A DNA stretch of 64,000 bases from an uncultured Shewanella sp. (GCF_947491715.1 NZ_CANLKR010000017.1:1-64000); one strand, 5' to 3'. Counted from the first letter of the stretch, positions 46,312 through 56,528 are shown. A program made the numbers and translations. Notes: generated by a model from the letters alone, not told the origin.

Positions 46312-47544
46312 TTACGCTTTATCCATCACTTTATCAACAATATAGCGAGCGATGGGTAAAGCGGATGTGGCCGCTGGAGAAGGAGCATTACACACATGAA
46401 AAGTATATTGACTGGATTGAAAATGAAAATCAGACAATAACTCACCTTTTATTGATACCGCTTGCGCGCGAATACCACAAGGATAGGGCTGTAAATCTTG
46501 TAACTCAATGCTTGGACAATATTGATTCACCCGCTGTAAATAGCCGCGTATTGACATCGAGTTCTTTATCTCACTGAATACCGATCGCCAATATTTCGCA
46601 ATAACTCGCCAAAAGCCTGCATAACTGAATACCTCGATACTGTCTTTAAACGCCCAATCCCATTTTTTATAGCCCTCACGCTTCAAGCTCAACACCGCAT
46701 TAGGTCCTACAGTCACAGTACCATCGATCATTTTCGTTAAATGAACCCCTAAAAATGGCATTTTTGGATCGGGAACCGGATAAATTAAATGTTCCACCAC
46801 CTGATCATGTTTTTGATCTAAGAGGAAGTATTCACCTTTAAAAGGCAAAATACGAAAATCGGCTTCTATACCACACTGGCTCACTAATCTATCTGCCATC
46901 AACCCGGCACAAGCGATCAATTGTTTCGCTTCAATTTTCCCTTGTTGGCATTGTACTTGTACACCTTTACTCTCTTGAATGGCCACAATCTTTGCTTCAA
47001 AACGTATTTCTCCACCACAAGATACAAATTCTTGGGCCATGACTTGCACTATGCGCTGATAATTCACAATCGCAGAGTCTGCGACCCATAATGCAGCCAG
47101 CCCTGTGACGTTAGGCTCTTTTTGTTTAAGGGCATTGGCATCGAGTTTAACCGCCTCAATGCCGTTCGCGTGACACCGCTCCATAAGGATATCAAGTTGA
47201 GCAAGTTCTTCGGCGTGCGTCGCCACAATTAACTTGCCACATTCTTCAAAAGGTATTCCATGTTGACGACAAAATGCTTTCGTCTCTCGGTTGCCTTGCG
47301 TACAAAACTGAGCCTTTAGGCTCCCTGGAGCATAGTAAACTCCTGCATGGATCACCCCTGAATTACGTCCCGTTTGATGTAATGCCACAGCCCGCTCTTT
47401 TTCTAAGACGACAATACTCGCATGGGGTTGACGCTTTTGTAATTCGCACGCCGTCGCCATCCCGACAATCCCCGCACCAATCACCACATAATCATACTGT
47501 CCATGTGTTGCTTTTACATCAACCTCTGAATGAACTGAAGGCAT
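46312..47544 (-). CDS. lhgO: L-2-hydroxyglutarate oxidase/dehydrogenase
   Basis: 410 residues. FAD-binding VVIGAGIVGMATACELQKR near 20-40, then HQTGRNSGVIHAGVYYAPGSLKAQ and FRILPFKGEYFLL, as in LhgO. It oxidises L-2-hydroxyglutarate to 2-oxoglutarate and passes electrons to quinone. The start has GGGGTTCAGT-ATG. It follows a small gene (47556-48005) on the same strand with an 11-bp gap. Confidence 0.9.
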   Translation of the reverse strand: MPSVHSEVDVKATHGQYDYVVIGAGIVGMATACELQKRQPHASIVVLEKERAVALHQTGRNSGVIHAGVYYAPGSLKAQFCTQGNRETKAFCRQHGIPFEECGKLIVATHAEELAQLDILMERCHANGIEAVKLDANALKQKEPNVTGLAALWVADSAIVNYQRIVQVMAQEFVSCGGEIRFEAKIVAIQESKGVQVQCQQGKIEAKQLIACAGLMADRLVSQCGIEADFRILPFKGEYFLLDQKHDQVVEHLIYPVPDPKMPFLGVHLTKMIDGTVTVGPNAVLSLKREGYKKWDWAFKDSIEVFSYAGFWRVIAKYWRSVFSEIKNSMSIRGYLQRVNQYCPSIELQDLQPYPCGIRAQAVSIKGELLSDFHFQSSQYTFHVCNAPSPAATSALPIARYIVDKVMDKA

Positions 47545-47555
47545 ACTGAACCCCT

Positions 47556-48005
47556 TTATAATCGAACCAACTTAGATCTTGCAATATTAATCGCTATCTT
47601 ATCTCCATAATGAACATTCTCAAGCTTAGCGGTTAGCACTTCTATCACTGTGCTTTGTTGAAAGTGGCCCAATTTTGTTTCTGGATGCGGTAAATAAATA
47701 TACCCAAGTTGCCATACATGCCCATTGAAAACAGAGCACTTAAAAAAAGAAAATGACTCTGCGGGGAACTGTTCAGCCCATTTGATTTTATCAAATTGAA
47801 AATCAGGCGACGACAATGTAAATTCATAACCAAGATCAATATTTAACGTCCCTGAATAACAAAATGATAAATCTAATCCAGCCTTCAAAAAATAAGGTGT
47901 TTGCATCGCAATCGTTCCTTTAGAAAAAGGACTGTCTTTTGCTATTCCAGAAGCAACCTGATGTCCTGATACTAAATTACCTTCAATTTTTTTCATCTTA
48001 ATCAT
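47556..48005 (-). CDS. Protein resembling CTP-dependent riboflavin kinase (DUF120) fold
   Basis: 149 residues, no signal peptide. KIEGNLVSGHQVASGIAKDS near the start and SGTLNIDLGYEF near 51-62 recall the G-x-V-x-S-G ... GTLN block of archaeal CTP-dependent riboflavin kinases. The rest (WQLGYIYLPHPETK, then DKIAINI) is strand-rich and could fit that barrel. The resemblance is short and may be coincidental. It is probably cotranscribed with lhgO, a flavoenzyme. Confidence 0.3.
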   Translation of the reverse strand: MIKMKKIEGNLVSGHQVASGIAKDSPFSKGTIAMQTPYFLKAGLDLSFCYSGTLNIDLGYEFTLSSPDFQFDKIKWAEQFPAESFSFFKCSVFNGHVWQLGYIYLPHPETKLGHFQQSTVIEVLTAKLENVHYGDKIAINIARSKLVRL

Positions 48006-48141
48006 GTTGATTAGCCCTAACTATCATGCCGATAAGTAACAATGTCAATTTCATACAATACTGTATAGCGTGTTTTATGAGATAACCTGAACTCAGGTTA
48101 GATACTCCATCATCAGTACTCAATAATGAAGGTAAAGATAA

Positions 48142-48870
48142 ATGAAAACGATAGGGTTATTAGGGGGTATGAGCTGGGAGTCCACCCTAAGTTATTATCA
48201 AGGACTCAACCAAGAAATTAAAGCATCACTGGGTGGATTAAATTCAGCCAAGGTCTGCTTATACAGCATCAACTTCGATGAAATAGAAAAACATCAACGT
48301 TTAGGTCAGTGGGATGAAGCGGCCAAAATACTGAGCAAAGCCGCACAGAATATTGAAGCCGGTGGTGCCGATTTTTTACTGATCTGCACTAACACTATGC
48401 ATAAGGTGGCACCTCAAATTGAAACCGCTATCAATATTCCCCTATTACACATAGCCGATGCGACCGCTCAGCAGCTCGCCCAAGATGGCATGGAAAAAGT
48501 TGGGTTACTGGGAACAAAATTCACCATGGAACAAGACTTTTATAAGAGGAGGATCACAGATAAATTTGGCATCGAAATCATCACCCCGAATCAAGATGAA
48601 AGGCAAGCGATACATGATATTATTTATCAAGAATTATGTTTAGGCGTCATATCGAACTCATCCCGAACACGCTACTTAGAAATCATTAATAAACTTCACC
48701 AGCAAGGAGCACAAGCCGTGATCCTCGGCTGTACTGAAATCGGGCTACTCGTGAACAAAAGTGATACCAACGTACCATTATATGACACCACTGAGCTGCA
48801 TATGCAGGCGGCTATCGATATTGCTCTATCCAATTCAGAAGAAATCATGCTCTGCAATGATAGCGATTAA
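48142..48870 (+). CDS. Aspartate/glutamate racemase-family protein
   Basis: 242 residues. The two catalytic cysteines of the family sit in FLLICTNTMHK (about residue 84) and VILGCTEIGLL (about 197); GLLGGMSWEST opens the protein. Resembles YgeA-type broad-specificity racemases. It ends in a 4-bp convergent overlap with the acetyltransferase gene (shared TTAA). Confidence 0.85.
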   Translation: MKTIGLLGGMSWESTLSYYQGLNQEIKASLGGLNSAKVCLYSINFDEIEKHQRLGQWDEAAKILSKAAQNIEAGGADFLLICTNTMHKVAPQIETAINIPLLHIADATAQQLAQDGMEKVGLLGTKFTMEQDFYKRRITDKFGIEIITPNQDERQAIHDIIYQELCLGVISNSSRTRYLEIINKLHQQGAQAVILGCTEIGLLVNKSDTNVPLYDTTELHMQAAIDIALSNSEEIMLCNDSD

Positions 48871-49409
48871 CTCGCTATCTGATACAGCACCACATCACAA
48901 TCTCCAAGAGGATCGTGATGTAAATAAGTCTTCACATAACGCATACCCAGCTTCTTCATTATATTGATAGAAGCATCATTAACTTCATTCGCGATGGCGC
49001 TAAAGGTCAAATTGGGGGTTTGTATGAGCAAAGCATTCATTATATGCTTAGCGGCTTCACTGGCGTAGCCTTTTCCCCAAGACGATTGGAAAAAGCGCCA
49101 ACCTAATTCTAAGTTACGCCATTGAGGCTCTAAAGTCGTCGAAAAGAAATCCATCGGCCTCACGATAATCCACCCGATATCTTTCTGAGTTTCTATGACA
49201 GTGACTTTCCACATCCCCCAACCTTTATCAGTATTTTTATAGCAATGCATTCGAGGTAACATGATACTATGAATATCTTCGCGGGATGTTTTATTACCAC
49301 CATTAATATAACGCATCACTTCAGGATCTTGATCGAGCTGATATAAAAATTCAGCATCAGAATCTTCCATTAAACGATAACTTAAACGTGTAGATTGAGT
49401 GATGTGCAT
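48867..49409 (-). CDS. GNAT acetyltransferase (RimJ/RimL-like)
   Basis: About 180 residues from ATG at 49409 (AGGAAG just upstream); the longer reading adds a non-family start. It shows RLSYRLMEDSDAEFLYQL, then LGWRFFQSSWGKGYASEAAKHIM with the acetyl-CoA loop, and ANEVNDASINIMKKLGMRY. The substrate is unknown. Confidence 0.82.
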   Translation of the reverse strand: MHITQSTRLSYRLMEDSDAEFLYQLDQDPEVMRYINGGNKTSREDIHSIMLPRMHCYKNTDKGWGMWKVTVIETQKDIGWIIVRPMDFFSTTLEPQWRNLELGWRFFQSSWGKGYASEAAKHIMNALLIQTPNLTFSAIANEVNDASINIMKKLGMRYVKTYLHHDPLGDCDVVLYQIAS

Positions 49410-49543
49410 TAGACTTCCTTTTCTTATTGAAGATAAAAACATATTATTGATAAATATGTCATTATTCAATTAAAAGTCGTCAAAAAAAGAATAAAGAAAA
49501 AAGCAAATTATTGAATGCTTATATTCGTGTTGATGAAAGCCGT

Positions 49544-50086
49544 TTAATTAGTACTAAAACAGGCAAGTTGTAATGATTTGGGAGAATAGCTTCTGGCCGT
49601 GACTTTATAAAAGCCGCATTGCTTACCATAAAAGTTAACATGCCGAAAACCTGTTTCTTTTGATTCTAACAAGCCAAACTGATTATATTTGGCTTTAATA
49701 TCAATTTCAAATTCACCGAGTTTTTCGTTAGTATTGGCACAATAAGCCTCAAAAAAAGCAGTGCTGATCCTCTCTTTTTTAGCGTTATCCCGTTTATGCT
49801 TTGGCAAAAACCAGTTAATGGCTAATGCATTACCAGCCTCGAGTGATATGGGTAAATCATCATACCAATCAATACCATAGGTAAGACCTTTCTTTACTTT
49901 TTCATTATTAAGATTAACCTGTTCAACACTTGAGGGCACCTCAAGGGTACCTTTATAACTCATTTCTATAGCCGCAGAGGCATTGCAACCATTATTTAAC
50001 GTATAAACTTCAATTGAACTGGCTTGAACAGGTTCTGTTGTGAGTGACAGACCAAACAAAGCACTTAAAATGTAAGATATTTTCAT
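49544..50086 (-). CDS. Exported protein of unknown function
   Basis: About 180 residues from ATG at 50086, with a signal peptide ending VQASS. Four cysteines (NGCN, AYCAN, KQCGF, ACFST) suggest two disulfides. No family recognised. Confidence 0.55.
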   Translation of the reverse strand: MKISYILSALFGLSLTTEPVQASSIEVYTLNNGCNASAAIEMSYKGTLEVPSSVEQVNLNNEKVKKGLTYGIDWYDDLPISLEAGNALAINWFLPKHKRDNAKKERISTAFFEAYCANTNEKLGEFEIDIKAKYNQFGLLESKETGFRHVNFYGKQCGFYKVTARSYSPKSLQLACFSTN

Positions 50087-50098
50087 GGCTGCACACAA

Positions 50099-50473
50099 TG
50101 TTAATGATAAGAATTGATTGCATATTACTTATACAAGATCCTCTGTACAATCATACTTATGGATGAGAAACGAACAATAACCAAAGAGATCTTCACTCAA
50201 AACACATCTATACGCTTCAAGTAAAATGACAATATAAAAATATAACAAATTGAAATTAAATAATTTTAAATCATTTATTCGTTTTAAATAAATATTTCAA
50301 TTTTAAACTTAACCTCCAATTTACTCCATTTGTAAATTTGTCACACTTAAAAAGAATAATTTATAACCAAAAGAAATAAAAATTATTAATAACAATCATA
50401 TAAGTCATAAAAAATCACTACAATGACAAAGTCCTCTCTGGCAGCGGCAAAGAGGACTAAAGGTTCAAAGTGA
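50099..50473. other. Intergenic, AT-rich
   Basis: About 375 bp. The right part holds the terminator of the flavin-oxidase gene; the rest is A/T runs with no ORF. Confidence 0.5.
50426..50460 (-). terminator. Terminator of the 50474-52093 gene
   Basis: AGTCCTCT (50430) pairs with AGAGGACT (50451), with an inner TGGC/GGCA stem; it lies just after the minus-strand stop. Confidence 0.65.
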
Positions 50474-52093
50474 TTATTGACAGATTTTAGCTTGTGTATA
50501 CCAAGCCCCTATTTGACAGCTGCTTCCCTCTGCACAATGCTCATCAATTTCACAGTAACACTCTCCTCTTGCATTACACCCAGGTGTGAGATAGTTTTCT
50601 AGTCCATCATCACCTTTGGCACGTTCCCAAAAAGGATTAGTAAATACATTATGTGGATCCATTTGCTGTTTAAAGGCTAAAAAGTCATCCCACTTATCAA
50701 ATTTTTCAGGCATGTTTTCAAAAATCGCCACTGAGTTTTTCCCCCAATGCGGCCTGCCGCCATATTTTCGAATAGACATTTGCTCAATCTCAAGATTCAC
50801 AAAATAATTTTTAGGCACGGCGTTACCTTCTTGCCTTAACGTATATTCAATGCCGAGATAAGCCGTATCACGTCCTGCACTCATACCTAAGTAACTCGAT
50901 GATGCTTTACCAAAACGAAAATAAATGCCATTAAGGGGAAAACAGGTTTTGTCATGAGACGCAAGTACCTCTCGAACATCACGGATCCAATTAGGTAACT
51001 CTTCTAATGGAATCGCGATCTCTTGCAAAGCAATAGGCAACTTATCCCATACGCAAGCATCGGTTTCTTTACACTCAAAATACTGCATTTGATCTGACTC
51101 TCCCACAGGATTGGCCAACACATTGCCAGACGTTATATCCCTAAAATACGACTCATCTCGGGCACCATAACGAATTTTGGCCGCAAGGCACTGTAACCCC
51201 GAACCGGGCACTTCATGCAGGGCATCAAACAGCAAACCAAAAAAGTACTCTTGTATATCAGAAACATCTGCTTGAGCATTATAAGCATTACCCGGCGTGT
51301 CTAACGGCACTTCATTGTATAAGGTCGTGGCATATCGACCAATGCCAGGAAACCAAGCAATGTTGGCTGAATAATTATTGCGAGCAATGTCTAAAATAAT
51401 GTCTTCTAAGCCATCATCACTCATGTAACCTTGTACATCTGCCGACACTTTAAAGCCTGATTCAAGCTGAATGGTCGCCTCAACCACCACCCCGAGTACA
51501 CCAAGATTCACTCTCGCAGCATTCAAGGCTTCGCCAGTCAATGTTCTCACTTCTCCCAATCCATCAACAATTTTCATTTCAGTAATATAATCAGCCAGCA
51601 TATTACTTTTTTTCGTTAACGTTGACCCATGAGTCCCACTGCCCAACATCCCTCCTATGGTAAAAATACCGAGCTCTGTCACCATATTAACGCTAAGCTC
51701 TTGACTACGAAGAAAGTCGTTCAAGTCATTAAAACGCATTCCGCCTTGCACTGTGATTGTCTGACTACTGGCATCAAATGACACAATATTATTCATCTTC
51801 TCTAATGTGATCTGTACCTGCCCTTCACCTGCACAAGCCGCATCAATTTGACTGGCAAACTTACGATTACCCGTCATGACTTTTTTTCCCTCATTTAACG
51901 CATTGATAACCACTTGCTGCACTTCTTCCACCGAATGGGGTGCATGAATTACTGCAGGACGGCATTCATAGGTATTTTGATAATTAGACAGTGTTTCAGT
52001 TGGATTTTCTGTAGAATACAAACCAAAAGACAGGCCAATAACACTGGCCATACCTAAGATCCCCAACACACTTTTTTTCAACTTCATATTCAT
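50474..52093 (-). CDS. Exported FAD-linked oxidase (gulonolactone-oxidase type)
   Basis: 539 residues with an N-terminal signal/anchor (about 9-26). FAD-binding PCMH fold: AVIHAPHSVEEVQQVV, ITVQGGMRFNDLNDFL, and GGMLGSGTHGST with the histidine often linked to FAD. The C-terminal half has the sugar-lactone-oxidase cap. A cysteine-rich tail (GECYCEIDEHCAEGSSC) is unusual in bacteria and recalls plant and animal members. The substrate is unknown. It follows the carotenoid-oxygenase-like gene by 50 bp on the same strand, so they probably act together. Confidence 0.75.
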   Translation of the reverse strand: MNMKLKKSVLGILGMASVIGLSFGLYSTENPTETLSNYQNTYECRPAVIHAPHSVEEVQQVVINALNEGKKVMTGNRKFASQIDAACAGEGQVQITLEKMNNIVSFDASSQTITVQGGMRFNDLNDFLRSQELSVNMVTELGIFTIGGMLGSGTHGSTLTKKSNMLADYITEMKIVDGLGEVRTLTGEALNAARVNLGVLGVVVEATIQLESGFKVSADVQGYMSDDGLEDIILDIARNNYSANIAWFPGIGRYATTLYNEVPLDTPGNAYNAQADVSDIQEYFFGLLFDALHEVPGSGLQCLAAKIRYGARDESYFRDITSGNVLANPVGESDQMQYFECKETDACVWDKLPIALQEIAIPLEELPNWIRDVREVLASHDKTCFPLNGIYFRFGKASSSYLGMSAGRDTAYLGIEYTLRQEGNAVPKNYFVNLEIEQMSIRKYGGRPHWGKNSVAIFENMPEKFDKWDDFLAFKQQMDPHNVFTNPFWERAKGDDGLENYLTPGCNARGECYCEIDEHCAEGSSCQIGAWYTQAKICQ

Positions 52094-52143
52094 CTCCCTT
52101 GATCTGAGTTTTTATGGTGTTCACTCTATTTTTAATCTGTCTA

Positions 52144-54000
52144 TTAAGTAAATTTAGGTAAAATATAAGTCGTCAATATTTCTTGCACTTCACTCGAATG
52201 GCAGGGCATTTTATCTAAAAAATGTTGACTTAAATTTGATTTATATGCCGTCACGGGACGTGGACCAATACTCGGAACCCAAAGGGCATGATTGGTAGTT
52301 GCAAAGCTTAAACCTTGACTCCCTAAAATACACACTGGACCTTGACTTAAATTTTGAGCATCAAAAATCCACAACTCTTTGCCATTCGTTTCTGCTTGTG
52401 TAGGATGTTTACGAACCACAAAGGTCAATACATAACCTTCATCTTGCCGACTGGAGCCAATAGCCGACATAAATTGTGGCGTTCGCATTACGCAATCTTC
52501 AGGAAATTGATAACTATCACTGATCGTCATACTGTGACAGTCCATATGGATTAATGCTGACGGAATCGCCTCTTGAGGTAAGCTGTCATTGGTATAATAT
52601 CGCTGAGGGTAATCTTCATAAGCTTTCGCCACTCTTTTCACCAAATGCTCAGGACGATAACCTATGGCGGACCAATAAATATGTTCAAACGTATCTGGAA
52701 ATTGAAAATGGCCTCGATAAGCTGGATCGTTCATGTCCCAACAAAGGTGCTCATCACGTATCACAGCAAAGTCCGGTTTAATTTCGGTAGCACTTAACGT
52801 ATTCACTTGAATACGTGCACGTACTAGCCCTCCGACATCCATGGGGGCGGCTGGATAGCCCGCAATGCTGTCATCCACTCTTCCACCAAAATACAACTGT
52901 TCCCAGTCAAATTGCGGCTCAGATTTATCCATGGCTCCTAAATATTGACCATATAAGGTCACCACATTGCCATCATCATTGTAATTACACATGATATCCG
53001 ACGTGTCAAAATCAAGCTCGAGGTAATCAGCTAGGACATCCGCTTGACCAGCCATTAAATCGGCTTTTCGAATAATCCATACGGGCGTACGATGCTTTTG
53101 AGCCGTCACGCTACGAATACCTAAAATACGTGAATTTTCAACTCTTGCAGCAGTTTCAAAAATCAAAATATACTGCCGAGTCACACTTAATGAATGTGAT
53201 GTTGCTGAAATATAGGCATTGTCTCCATTTCTAAGCTTAACTTGCCACGATTCAAATGGACCCACCTCATCCCAACGGATCAGCTGAATAAAACCATTTC
53301 TTGTTCCTGTATCACCCGTATTTCCCCCATAATTGATGGTAAAACACTCTTGAGTATTAAGATCAAAATAAGGATGCCCCGTTGTGCGGATCTGCGGAAA
53401 TAACCACTTATTTGGTGCTAATACATCAGCAAAAGGCGGTAAACTCGTTCTCCACTCAGATAACTCACCAATAGGCGTCACAAGCTCCAATGTTGTAGCA
53501 TCAAATTCAAAGGGCACTCCTCCTTCATAACTCAATGCAAATCGGTTATTCCCCATGTAATTAGGCGCTGTGTTACAATAATTCATGAAGCCCAAATTCA
53601 TGCTAAAATAGACGGTCCCTCCTAATAAGGAAAACTTATCAAATAACCCGGTAACATGCTGCTGCATTATGGCGGATGGGGTGTTAATCATTTTTCGAGT
53701 AAAAGACACAGAAGAATTATTGCCTGCAGGAAAATCAATGCGTGTTAATGCTCCTCTTCCATTAGGCGTTAATTGATCCACTTCTAATGGGATCCCTTCA
53801 CACATGAAAATATGCCCGTAAATATCACTGGGCAATTGACCAAATAAAATATTCAACTCCCCTGATTGCGCAGATAAACTGGCATTCATAATAGAAGTGG
53901 GAAAAGTTGAACTATCCATTGGTTTTATTTCACTGGAAAAACCAATAGTCGGTAAAGCTGAAAGTGCACAAGCACTTTTAATAAAGTCTCTTCGATTCAT
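52144..54000 (-). CDS. Exported carotenoid-oxygenase-like protein (Tat signal)
   Basis: 618 residues. The N-terminal MNRRDFIKSACALSALP is a Tat signal (RRDFIK). Carotenoid cleavage oxygenase features: TTGHPYFDL (His209), SATSHSLSVT (His269), and TNHALWVPS (His571), three of the four iron ligands. At the place of the third ligand (usually FHHxNAY) the sequence reads SDIMCNYND near 335, apparently without a histidine. The family cleaves carotenoids, stilbenes or lignin-like compounds with Fe(II) and oxygen. The flavin oxidase downstream suggests a shared extracytoplasmic pathway. Confidence 0.7.
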   Translation of the reverse strand: MNRRDFIKSACALSALPTIGFSSEIKPMDSSTFPTSIMNASLSAQSGELNILFGQLPSDIYGHIFMCEGIPLEVDQLTPNGRGALTRIDFPAGNNSSVSFTRKMINTPSAIMQQHVTGLFDKFSLLGGTVYFSMNLGFMNYCNTAPNYMGNNRFALSYEGGVPFEFDATTLELVTPIGELSEWRTSLPPFADVLAPNKWLFPQIRTTGHPYFDLNTQECFTINYGGNTGDTGTRNGFIQLIRWDEVGPFESWQVKLRNGDNAYISATSHSLSVTRQYILIFETAARVENSRILGIRSVTAQKHRTPVWIIRKADLMAGQADVLADYLELDFDTSDIMCNYNDDGNVVTLYGQYLGAMDKSEPQFDWEQLYFGGRVDDSIAGYPAAPMDVGGLVRARIQVNTLSATEIKPDFAVIRDEHLCWDMNDPAYRGHFQFPDTFEHIYWSAIGYRPEHLVKRVAKAYEDYPQRYYTNDSLPQEAIPSALIHMDCHSMTISDSYQFPEDCVMRTPQFMSAIGSSRQDEGYVLTFVVRKHPTQAETNGKELWIFDAQNLSQGPVCILGSQGLSFATTNHALWVPSIGPRPVTAYKSNLSQHFLDKMPCHSSEVQEILTTYILPKFT

Positions 54001-54426
54001 TTTCTTTTACCTAAATGAAATGTTGGTATAAAAGAGTTCGCCAGACTTCTTTAGCGCTCACTAATGCACGACTTTAAACTTAAGAAAAAGAAAAAACAAT
54101 CAACAGTTACAATCTATAAACTTAGGGAAATGAAGTGTAAAGTCAAAACAACAAAAACACAAACAACTGAATGAAAAGAAAAAAACAACAAACAGTTCCA
54201 TTAATAAAAGTTGACATTATTATGTCAAAAAAAGCATCAACATATAAAAACAAAAACTATAAGCCTATAATAATAATAGATAATTAAATCTGTGATTTTA
54301 CATTATTAAAGATGAGAAAATAATCCAAATAAAATAGAAACAAAAAAGGGCCGCCTAATAATAGCGGCCCCACTTAAGTCTAGATAATAAATACTTTTAC
54401 CATATGAATAAGAAAATAGTCTTACT
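54001..54426. other. Intergenic between carotenoid-oxygenase-like gene and pmbA
   Basis: About 425 bp, mostly A-rich. It holds a pmbA terminator (next entry) and probably the promoter of the leftward operon. Confidence 0.5.
54342..54371 (-). terminator. pmbA terminator
   Basis: GGGCCGC (54348) pairs with GCGGCCC (54364); AAAAAA on the left reads as a T-run for the minus strand. Confidence 0.85.
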
Positions 54427-55767
54427 TTAATTCCCAGCCACTTTCATGTCACTTAATAATATACCGCCAGTTCTAATGGATGAACGCAAATCTTGATCTT
54501 TCGCCACACCCACCATATTTTTATACATATCTTTTAGATTACCAGCGATAGTAATTTCTTCAACAGGATATAAAATCACTCCATTTTCTACATAAAAACC
54601 TGCAGCACCACGAGAGTAGTCGCCTGTGACTCCATTCACCCCTTGGCCCATCACTTCAGTAATCAACAAGCCCGTATTCATTTCTTTAATTAACTCAGCA
54701 AAAGTTTGCCCCGTATGAGATAAGGTCCAATTATAAATACCGCCAGCGTGCCCCGTATTCTTCATCCCTAATTTTCGAGCTGAATAACTGGTGAGCAAAT
54801 AACTGGCTAATCGACCATTATCGATAATATGGCGATCAATAGTTGCCACACCTTCTGAATCAAAATTGGCACTCGCCAGTCCACCTTGTAAATGAGGCTG
54901 CTCAGTAATACTGAACCAATCTGGAAAAATATCCGTGTCTAGCGCATCTTGTAAAAAACTTGAATTTCGGTACAAGCTTCCACCGCTGATTGCGCTGACT
55001 AAATGCCCTATTAGCCCCGTTGAAATTTCTGGGCTAAATAAAATCGGCAACGCTGTTGTCGCAATTTTTCGAGCATGAAGACGATCGACGGTTTTTTGCG
55101 CCGCTTTTTGGCCTATGACTTCGGGGGAGACTAAATCATGTAATTGCCTTGCAACAGTATAATCATAATCTCGTTGCATTTTACCTTCAGCTTCAGCAAT
55201 GGCAACACAACTTAAACTATAACGAGAACTTGCTTCACCCTGTAAAAATCCATGGCTATTGCCATACACTTTAAAACCAGTATGCGCATTGACATTTGCG
55301 CCATCTGACGTTTTTACTTGCTCATCAGCATCCAAAGCCGCCGTTTCAGCGCGGACCGCTAACTCAGTCAAAGCTTCCGGGCTGATCTCTTCTGGATAAT
55401 ATAATTGCAGATCATGGAACTCTGTTGCCATTCTGTCTTTATCAGCCAAACCGCTAAAACTGTCTTCTGAAGTAAAACGCGCAATGCCATCAGCCGCTTT
55501 AACTGCTTCTTTAATCGCTTCAGGACTCAAATCAGAGGTAGATGAACTGCCTTTACAGCCGCCTCGATACAAGGTGATCCCTAAGGCACCATCTTTATTA
55601 AACTCAACAGTTTCCACTTCTTTTAACCGAGTCGAAACCGATAAACCTTGTTGCTTACTGATCGCCACTTCAGCGGCGCTCGTTCCTAAACTGGCGGCAA
55701 ATTCAAGCGCCATAGCAACGGCATTTTTCAGGGGGGCTAATTCAATATCAATGCTAGATGAAGACAC
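54427..55767 (-). CDS. pmbA: TldE/PmbA metalloprotease subunit
   Basis: 446 residues. Family blocks: VSTRLKEVETVEFNKDGALGITLY, FSPEISTGLIGHLVSAISGGSLYRNSS and GQGVNGVTGDYSRGAAGFYVENG (given in parts here because of length). TldE pairs with TldD to degrade or process small peptides such as microcins and CcdA. It is divergent from yjgA, the usual neighbour in gammaproteobacteria. Confidence 0.94.
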   Translation of the reverse strand: MSSSSIDIELAPLKNAVAMALEFAASLGTSAAEVAISKQQGLSVSTRLKEVETVEFNKDGALGITLYRGGCKGSSSTSDLSPEAIKEAVKAADGIARFTSEDSFSGLADKDRMATEFHDLQLYYPEEISPEALTELAVRAETAALDADEQVKTSDGANVNAHTGFKVYGNSHGFLQGEASSRYSLSCVAIAEAEGKMQRDYDYTVARQLHDLVSPEVIGQKAAQKTVDRLHARKIATTALPILFSPEISTGLIGHLVSAISGGSLYRNSSFLQDALDTDIFPDWFSITEQPHLQGGLASANFDSEGVATIDRHIIDNGRLASYLLTSYSARKLGMKNTGHAGGIYNWTLSHTGQTFAELIKEMNTGLLITEVMGQGVNGVTGDYSRGAAGFYVENGVILYPVEEITIAGNLKDMYKNMVGVAKDQDLRSSIRTGGILLSDMKVAGN

Positions 55768-55918
55768 AAACGTACTCTATAAGTTAGCGGGAATACCTTT
55801 AGCATAACAAACCCCATTCATTAATCCCATTTTCATTTTTTATGCTATCCCTATGTAACTGGTTTGAACAAGGGAAAAATGCTAGAATAAAGGCAGATTT
55901 AGCTAGAGATTTTTATAT

Positions 55919-56461
55919 ATGAACATTGTTGGTGACTCAGAACACTTTAAACAACCTTATGATCAAAATGACGATTATGTCAGCCGTGCTGAAACCAAGC
56001 GCGAAATAACGATTTATCAAGATCTTGGCAAGCGCCTTGTCTCATTGAGCAAAAGCCAACTTGAGAAACTAGACCTCGATGAACTGCTATTCGACAACGT
56101 ACTCAAAGCAAAAACCATTAAAATCAATACTGAAGCTCATCGCCGTCAGTTACAGTTTATTGGTAAAATCATGCGCAACGAAGATATTGAGGCACTGCAA
56201 ATCGCGCTAAAAAATGTGCTCAATCAAAATCACAACGAGAGCGCTAAAACAAACGTTGCCGATAAAACCCGTAACCAATTATTGGCTGAAGGTGACATCG
56301 CTATTCAATCATTACTTGAACTGCACCCACAACTTGAGAGACAAAAACTCAGGCAGCTGGTTCGTCAAACCCATAAAGAGCTTGCCAAAAACCCTGATGT
56401 CAATGAGTCAAAAACGGCAAAAGAGTTTAGCCTTTATCTTAGAAATGAAATAAATAGCTAA
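55919..56461 (+). CDS. yjgA: Ribosome-associated protein YjgA/DarP
   Basis: 180 residues. DYVSRAETKREITIYQDLGKRLVSL and the LRQLVRQTHKELAKNP region match the DUF615 family. It assists 50S ribosome assembly. Helical, basic, without membrane segments. Confidence 0.93.
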   Translation: MNIVGDSEHFKQPYDQNDDYVSRAETKREITIYQDLGKRLVSLSKSQLEKLDLDELLFDNVLKAKTIKINTEAHRRQLQFIGKIMRNEDIEALQIALKNVLNQNHNESAKTNVADKTRNQLLAEGDIAIQSLLELHPQLERQKLRQLVRQTHKELAKNPDVNESKTAKEFSLYLRNEINS

Positions 56462-56476
56462 TATTGCCGAACAGTT

Positions 56477-56528
56477 TATATACCCAAGTCACTTACAAAA
56501 TTATACTTTGAAGTGACTTGGGTATATA
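56477..56528. repeat. Perfect 18-bp inverted repeat
   Basis: TATATACCCAAGTCACTT is followed after a 16-base loop by its exact complement. It lies 15 bp after yjgA and may be a terminator or a small repetitive element. Similar TATACCC ends are found on the MITE-like element at 39254. Confidence 0.7.
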
